Source of the DNA: Anaerorudis sp964444915
GTDB lineage: Bacteria; Bacteroidota; Bacteroidia; Bacteroidales; Dysgonomonadaceae
NCBI GenBank assembly: GCA_964444915.1
Contig: CAYUIY010000043.1
Coordinates: 1 to 18,491, forward strand
DNA length: 18,491 bases
Reading direction: 5' to 3'
The notes under the pieces were generated by a model. It was not told where the DNA came from. It saw only the letters and a list, made by a program, of their open reading frames with translations, and searched no databases. The first letter of the stretch is position 1. Each line of letters begins with the position of its first letter. Position numbers and translations under genes: made by a program. Positions 14,282-18,491 of the stretch are shown one piece after another.

Positions 14282-15651
14282 CTGAAACTCTTCGACAAGA
14301 CATAATCGGCAATCCGCATTTGCTGGGTAAGAGCGATATCAAAAAGCTGCTTTTTGAATATTCTCTCCCGGCCATTGTCGGTATGGTCATTGTTTATCTT
14401 TATCATATTGTGGATAGTATTTTCATTGGGCACGGAATCGGAGCGCTCGCTATTTCGGGTATGGCCATTACTTTCCCTATCATGAATATTTTGTCGGCAT
14501 TTTCTGCATTGATCGGTGTGAGTGGCGCTACGCTCACTTCTATTTGTCTGGGGAAGAGAGATGAAAAAGGTGCTGCAAGTATTTTGGGGCACGTAACAAT
14601 TCTCAATACCATAAATGCCTTTTTGTTGGCGAGTATTACTTATTGTTTTCTCGATCCTATCCTAAGGGCCTTTGGTGCGAGCGATGTTTTGCTTCCGTAT
14701 GCCCGTGATTTCATGTCGATCTACTTGTGGGGTACGCCGATCATCTTCGTTTTCATCGCGCTTAACAATATTATGCGTGTGAGCGGATATCCGAGGAAAG
14801 CTATGATGTCTTCCTTTGTTAGTGTAGGATTGAATGTGATATTGGCGCCCCTTTTCATTTTTGTGTTTAAATGGGGGATGAAGGGGACGGCTTTGGCTAC
14901 GGTGCTTTCTCAGCTACTGGGATTGGTATGGGTTTTATCGCATTTTCTCGATAAAAAGAATTACATTCATTTCAGTAAAGGATTTCATCGATTGTCGTTT
15001 AAGACGACAAAAAACATGTTGTCTATCGGTATTTCGCCTTTCCTGATGAATTTGTGTTTGGGGTTGGTCGTTTTCTTCATCAATTTTGGGTTAATGAAGC
15101 ATGGGGGCGACTTAGCGGTGGGAGCATACGGCATTATCAACCGCATCCTCACGTTGTTCATTATGATTGTGATGGGGATCACTATGGGTATGCAGCCTAT
15201 AGCAGGCTATAATTATGGTGCGAAGGAATTTGGGCGTACTTTTATGGTGCTCAAATATGCATTGTTGTGGGGCGTAGCGGTAATGACGTTGGGATTTCTG
15301 GTGGCAGAATTGTTTCCTCATTTTATCGCCGGTCTGTTCACAACCAACCGAGATCTCATAACCATTTCGGCAAGAGGATTACGCATAGCTCTTGCCATGT
15401 TTCCTCTTGCCGGTGCACAAATTGTGATTAGTAATTTTTTTCAATCGATAGGTAAAGTAAAAATATCCATATTCCTATCGCTCAGTCGACAACTTATTTT
15501 TTTGCTTCCGCTTTTGCTTGTTTTTCCTGAATTTTTCGGAGTAGATGGTGTTTTCCTTAGTCTTTCGGTGGCCGATTTCATTGCCTTTATTGTTGCTGTC
15601 TTTACTTTTGTTTATCAGCTGAGGCAGACGAAAAGAAAGCTTGCTGAATAG
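14278..15651 (+). CDS. MATE family multidrug/sodium exporter
   Basis: This is a 457-residue inner-membrane exporter with about twelve helices. The hallmarks of the MATE fold are visible: PAIVGM then YHIVDSIFIGHGIG (42-55) in the first repeat, SGATLTSICLGKRDEKGAA (82-100) after helix 2, an NNIMR motif in the first half, and GMQPIAGYNYGAKEFGR in the second half. It resembles the MepA/NorM-like branch common in anaerobes. Substrates are typically cationic drugs or metabolites exchanged for Na+ or H+; none can be named here. It begins with GTG (14278), which overlaps the previous stop. No later ATG gives a sensible N-terminus because helix 1 begins at about residue 26. It is the last gene of the feo operon. 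Its final 50 bases overlap the convergent HIT gene. Confidence 0.92.
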   Translation: MTETLRQDIIGNPHLLGKSDIKKLLFEYSLPAIVGMVIVYLYHIVDSIFIGHGIGALAISGMAITFPIMNILSAFSALIGVSGATLTSICLGKRDEKGAASILGHVTILNTINAFLLASITYCFLDPILRAFGASDVLLPYARDFMSIYLWGTPIIFVFIALNNIMRVSGYPRKAMMSSFVSVGLNVILAPLFIFVFKWGMKGTALATVLSQLLGLVWVLSHFLDKKNYIHFSKGFHRLSFKTTKNMLSIGISPFLMNLCLGLVVFFINFGLMKHGGDLAVGAYGIINRILTLFIMIVMGITMGMQPIAGYNYGAKEFGRTFMVLKYALLWGVAVMTLGFLVAELFPHFIAGLFTTNRDLITISARGLRIALAMFPLAGAQIVISNFFQSIGKVKISIFLSLSRQLIFLLPLLLVFPEFFGVDGVFLSLSVADFIAFIVAVFTFVYQLRQTKRKLAE

Positions 15652-16024
15652 CTTCCGCAATTTCTCTGAACTCCTGTTCCGATAATTTCAAACGCGGGTT
15701 TGCCAGACTCATATCGCTTTCTTTTTGGATAGGAATAAGATGAATGTGTGCATGAGGTACTTCCAGTCCAATGACCATCATTCCTATGCGTTTGCACGGG
15801 ATGGCTTTTTCGATGGCTTTGGCCGTTTTTTTGGCAAAAATGATTATGTCGGACAACGTGTCGTCGTCCAGGTCAAAAATATAATCGATTTCCTGTTTCG
15901 GAACCACCAATGTATGGCCTTTAGCCATGGGGTTGATATCCAGAAAGGCAAAAAAGTTGTCGTCTTCCGCAACTTTATAAGATGGGATTTCTCCTGCGAT
16001 GATTTTGCTGAAAATAGTTGGCAT
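15602..16024 (-). CDS. HIT family nucleotide-binding protein
   Basis: This is a 140-residue histidine-triad protein. FSKIIAGEIPSYKVAED (5-21) and FAFLDINPMAKGHTLVVPK (25-43) are the standard nucleotide-binding parts, and HAHIHLIPI (91-99) is the triad with His93 as the expected nucleophile. Members are Hint-type phosphoramidases or dinucleotide hydrolases, usually cytoplasmic dimers; the actual substrate is unknown. The gene follows greA after 10 bases, and I recall this greA-HIT order from other Bacteroidetes, so it is very likely co-transcribed with greA. Its last 16 codons lie inside the 3' end of the convergent MATE gene, an overlap of 50 bases. Confidence 0.93.
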   Translation of the reverse strand: MPTIFSKIIAGEIPSYKVAEDDNFFAFLDINPMAKGHTLVVPKQEIDYIFDLDDDTLSDIIIFAKKTAKAIEKAIPCKRIGMMVIGLEVPHAHIHLIPIQKESDMSLANPRLKLSEQEFREIAEAIQQAFFSSASADKQK

Positions 16025-16034
16025 GGCGATTTTT

Positions 16035-16505
16035 TTAAATTGATATATTTAATATTTCGAACGTCATTATTCCTGACGGTACTTTAATTTCGGCTATATC
16101 GCCTACTTTTTTTCCTAGCAATCCTTGTGCGATGGGTGTGTTCACCGCTATTTTCCCGTTGTTCAGATCGGCTTCGCTTTCCGAGACCAATGTGTAAGTC
16201 ATTTCTTTTTTCGTTTTCACATTACGAATGGTTACTTTGTTCATGATCTGCACAGCGTCTGTTCTGATCGAATTTTCGTCTATCAAGCGTACCGAAGCCA
16301 TCAATGCTTTTGTTTGTGCAATCTTAGCTTCCAACATTCCTTGCGCTTCTTTGGCGGCATCGTATTCGGCATTTTCAGAAAGGTCCCCTTTATCCCTTGC
16401 CTCAGCAATTTGGCGGGATATCTCGGGTCTTTGTACAGATTCCATGTATGCCAATTCTTCTTTTAGTTTCCGAAAACCTTCTTCGGTCATGTAAGTAACT
16501 GCCAT
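16035..16505 (-). CDS. greA: transcription elongation factor GreA
   Basis: This 156-residue protein has the usual GreA length. Residues 1-75 are the antiparallel coiled-coil that enters the RNA polymerase secondary channel, with the tip RDKGDLSENAEYDAAKE (37-53). Its Asp41 and Glu44 assist cleavage of backtracked RNA. The C-terminal FKBP-like domain (about 80-156) has the expected NGKIAVNTPIAQGLLGKKVGD (116-136). The ATG at 16505 is preceded by a good AGGGAG ribosome site eight bases away, unusual for a phylum that seldom relies on Shine-Dalgarno pairing. The next gene downstream is the HIT protein. Upstream, an intrinsic terminator lies between the best promoter and the start codon. Confidence 0.97.
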   Translation of the reverse strand: MAVTYMTEEGFRKLKEELAYMESVQRPEISRQIAEARDKGDLSENAEYDAAKEAQGMLEAKIAQTKALMASVRLIDENSIRTDAVQIMNKVTIRNVKTKKEMTYTLVSESEADLNNGKIAVNTPIAQGLLGKKVGDIAEIKVPSGIMTFEILNISI

Positions 16506-16570
16506 AGTAAAATCTCCCTTTTAATAATTTAATAATTGGTTTATTTTTTTGGTTTTTATTGGAAAAAAGG

Positions 16571-16609
16571 TAAGAAAAAGAATTCCGGTCTAACATATCA
16601 AGACCGGAA
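16571..16609 (-). terminator. intrinsic terminator in the greA leader
   Basis: On the minus strand a perfect nine-pair stem TTCCGGTCT/AGACCGGAA with a nine-base loop is followed by TTCTTTTTCTTA. This is a textbook rho-independent terminator. It either ends transcription arriving from the receptor fragment and PagL-like gene, or attenuates greA itself, since the only good -7 box lies upstream of it. Confidence 0.8.
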
Positions 16610-16641
16610 CTCTCCTTCATCATCCTATTTTCATTGCATTG

Positions 16642-16649
16642 CAAAGTTA
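16642..16649 (-). promoter_or_regulatory. -7 box (TAACTTTG), probable greA promoter
   Basis: On the minus strand TAACTTTGCAATG is a full TAnnTTTG match. It would start RNA about 30 bases before the terminator stem. No TAnnTTTG occurs in the roughly 80 bases between the terminator and the greA ATG. A -33 element is not obvious. Confidence 0.5.
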
Positions 16650-16740
16650 AAGATTTGTTCAATAAAAAAAAATTTTTGCGGATATATTGTTGGCTGTTTT
16701 TTATTTAAATGCAAATTTTTCATGCTTGGGCAATGGCGGT

Positions 16741-17097
16741 TCATAAAGTTGCTGTGGTGATTTTTCCTTCGATATCGACTTCTATTCCCGGAAGTCTTTT
16801 CAGCAAATCTTCCACCACAGCTCCTTCGGGTACTTTAAATGCTGCAGCGTTGTATTCAATGGTGTCTTCCCGCACCTGCATTTCCGGAACTTGGGCAACA
16901 ACGGTAATCTCGTCGAGTCTTACTTCAGAAGGTGAAAGTGCAATGGTGCCCAGATTGATTTTTTGGGGAGATGTTGGTAACAATTCGATCACTTTTTCAG
17001 CGAAATTGTACCCGATATAACTGAATCGCAGTTTATATTTACCTTGCGAAATATTTTTTAATTCGAATTGTCCGTTTCGATTAGTGTAAGTGCCGGC
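16741..17097 (-). pseudogene. fragment of a TonB-dependent receptor (CarboxypepD-reg-like domain and start of plug)
   Basis: The frame reads AGTYTNRNGQFELKNISQGK, then KLRFSYIGY, the end of a carboxypeptidase-regulatory-like domain found at the N-terminus of Bacteroidetes TonB-dependent receptors. It continues through LDEITVVAQ and FKVPEGAVVEDLLKRLPGIE, the usual entry to the plug domain, and stops after EGKIT with four unrelated residues and TGA. The signal peptide, the first half of the domain, the plug and the whole barrel (some 600-800 residues) are missing, and no start with an export signal exists. It begins directly at the stop of the PagL-like gene and in the same frame. It is best read as a deletion remnant; a silent recombination cassette is a speculative alternative. 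Confidence 0.8.
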
Positions 17098-18324
17098 TCA
17101 CCGGTAAAAAGCAGGATATTTGTTGTGAAAGCGGTATCCGAACCCCAACATCAGGTAATTGGGGTCTTTGAAATTCTGCAAATTATAACCGATATGGATA
17201 AACGAGTTTCGGGTAGTTTCTATTTTGAGTGCCAATATCTGATAGAGCCCTCTGAAGTCGCCACCTCCATGTATTACGTTGGTCCCCAATCCTATATTTA
17301 CCGAAAAATAGGGCATGACGTATTCTGCCCGCGCAGAAAGTCCCAAGGCCAATTGATTTTTAAGGGGCGGTTTATAAAATGTATATCCCGGATCTGTACC
17401 TTCAAGAGGAATAATATAGTCTTCTGTATAGATATTGGCGCTGCTGTCGTAAACACCATCTACCGAAATACCGGCGCGCAATCTGTAACCCACATTGTAG
17501 AATGAGGTGAAATTGAATCCCATTACTTCGTACGTTTCTGGCGAAGCAAGTGGATGATCGTTAAATACAACCCCTTTGCGGCGCCAAGAACCAAATGCAA
17601 TTAGGTCGTAACTGAAGTGACGTGGAAATTCGAAGATTTGCGACCACTGTGTTTTTTTTGAAAAGAACGGTTCATTTCGGTTGAAATTGTATATCAATGC
17701 CATTTTCACCCCCACCGTATTTAGGCCGGAGTTTGGAAAACGTGTATTGCCGTTCGAGAAATGGGTAAGCGTAATGCCCGACGTGAGGTCGATTCGAGAT
17801 GACAGCACCCAGTTCAGGTAAAAATTCGTATTGAGATAGGCATTGATTTTTGAACCGATGACGAAGTTATTCGGATTGGTATCGATATCATAGGGTGTCC
17901 ACCCCGCCGACAAACCGAAATTCCATTCGTAATTGAGCGATGCACAGGAGAATCGAGCTAAGCGTCCCCCCTGCAATAAATATACTGCATAGGGATTGCC
18001 GATTTCTTGTGGGTTCCCGAAGTCATAGTAAGCCACTCCGATTCCTTGATAGGGACCTCCATAGATGTGGTCTGCATAAGAGGAAGAAGAAAACTTAAAT
18101 GCATAGCGCAGATGTGCCGAATAGGCGCCTTTGAGAGCTTTGAATTGGCTATTATCTCCTTTCAGGAAAGGATTGGTGGGGATGATGTATGCCGGACGGA
18201 AATCCATTCCCAATTGATGAATAAAATGATTCGATAGGGGAATGGTATCTTCTCGATCCCCGGCAACGGAAAGACCCGATACAAGGAGTATTCCGCTTAA
18301 TAAAAAGAACAATTTTTTCCACAT
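17098..18324 (-). CDS. PagL-like acyloxyacyl hydrolase, outer membrane
   Basis: This 408-residue outer-membrane protein starts at the ATG at 18324, chosen because MWKKLFFLLSGILLVSGL is a clean signal peptide with likely cleavage near residue 22. A longer frame would put 32 unlikely residues ahead of it. Alternating barrel-like strands run throughout. ITLTHFSNGNT (184-194) matches the lipid A 3-O-deacylase motif, with catalytic His188 and Ser190 spaced as in PagL. PagL removes the 3-O acyl chain of lipid A, altering immune recognition; that role here is inferred. The protein is about twice the length of Pseudomonas PagL, with a second barrel-like half (about 235-400) ending in MLGFGYRF, a normal outer-membrane C-terminus, then an extra HNKYPAFYR tail. 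The next in-frame codons belong to a TonB-receptor fragment. Confidence 0.82.
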   Translation of the reverse strand: MWKKLFFLLSGILLVSGLSVAGDREDTIPLSNHFIHQLGMDFRPAYIIPTNPFLKGDNSQFKALKGAYSAHLRYAFKFSSSSYADHIYGGPYQGIGVAYYDFGNPQEIGNPYAVYLLQGGRLARFSCASLNYEWNFGLSAGWTPYDIDTNPNNFVIGSKINAYLNTNFYLNWVLSSRIDLTSGITLTHFSNGNTRFPNSGLNTVGVKMALIYNFNRNEPFFSKKTQWSQIFEFPRHFSYDLIAFGSWRRKGVVFNDHPLASPETYEVMGFNFTSFYNVGYRLRAGISVDGVYDSSANIYTEDYIIPLEGTDPGYTFYKPPLKNQLALGLSARAEYVMPYFSVNIGLGTNVIHGGGDFRGLYQILALKIETTRNSFIHIGYNLQNFKDPNYLMLGFGYRFHNKYPAFYR

Positions 18325-18359
18325 ACATTTTTTTAGTTCGTACACCGTTACCGGCATTA

Positions 18360-18367
18360 CAAAAGTA
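18360..18367 (-). promoter_or_regulatory. -7 box (TACTTTTG) for the PagL-like gene
   Basis: On the minus strand TACTTTTGTAATG matches TAnnTTTG, 36 bases before the chosen ATG. This supports starting the protein at 18324, because a start at 18420 would lie upstream of this promoter. Confidence 0.45.
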
Positions 18368-18491
18368 TGAATTATTTCGATATTTTTTTGGTTTTTACTG
18401 TTTGTAGAGTCAACCGGCAAGTGCGTTTTTTGCGGGCTTTTTATTGCTTCTCCTTCGCTTCAAAGCAGGGACAACAGTACAAAATTCCGTG

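Noticed and set aside
18400..18445. Terminator-like CCGGCAA ... TTGCGGG followed by CTTTTTATT
   Set aside because: The stem has a central G-G mismatch, and no plus-strand gene precedes it.
18441..18491. Minus-strand open stretch entering from the right edge and ending in TAA (HGILYCCPCFEAKEKQ)
   Set aside because: Only 16 codons are visible and no family is recognisable; it may be the tail of a gene outside the window but cannot be supported.
18367..18491. Plus-strand ORF beginning MNYFDIF and open to the right edge
   Set aside because: It starts on the -7 box of the PagL-like gene and shows no recognisable protein features; probably chance.

Overview
The window looks like a chromosomal segment of a Bacteroidales bacterium, perhaps near the Dysgonomonadaceae/Porphyromonadaceae. 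Three things point there. Many promoter-like boxes fit the Bacteroidetes -7 consensus TAnnTTTG. FeoA is fused to FeoB and followed by a FeoB-associated Cys-rich membrane protein. The protein families are typical of the phylum: a discoidin-bearing GH43 enzyme, a GHL10-type lipoprotein, a PagL-like outer-membrane deacylase and a TonB-receptor fragment. The assignment rests on gene content only. I see no rRNA, tRNA, CRISPR array, insertion sequence or phage gene.

Layout. 1-1197 (+): 3' part of a GH43-like glycosidase with C-terminal discoidin and fibronectin-III-like domains, cut by the window edge. 1198-1332: short convergent gap with a possible response-regulator remnant. 1333-6306 (-): cation/proton antiporter with USP-like tail, GHL10 lipoprotein (4-base overlap with the antiporter), then an RlmL-type THUMP methyltransferase with its own promoter. 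6476-9271 (+): uvrA, divergent from the antiporter. 9330-9662 (-): small two-helix membrane protein. 9663-10130: the longest gene-poor stretch, with a promoter-like box, a hairpin and two tiny coupled ORFs on the + strand. 10131-11459 (-): dgt dGTPase, divergent from 11660-15651 (+): feoAB, FeoB-associated protein and a MATE exporter packed as an operon. 15602-16505 (-): greA and a HIT protein, whose 3' end overlaps the MATE gene by 50 bases. 16506-16740: greA leader with promoter box and intrinsic terminator. 16741-17097 (-): orphan fragment of a TonB-dependent receptor. 17098-18324 (-): PagL-like acyloxyacyl hydrolase.

Functionally this is mostly housekeeping: nucleotide excision repair, dNTP control, rRNA methylation, transcript-cleavage factor, ferrous iron uptake and ion homeostasis, plus envelope and polysaccharide functions. 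I found no convincing new multi-gene system. The points most worth a second look are a terminator placed between the apparent greA promoter and greA, the receptor fragment lying in frame one stop codon after the PagL-like gene, the structured leader and micro-ORFs at 9866-10130, and a poly-Arg FeoA-FeoB linker whose alternate frame looks more like a normal linker.
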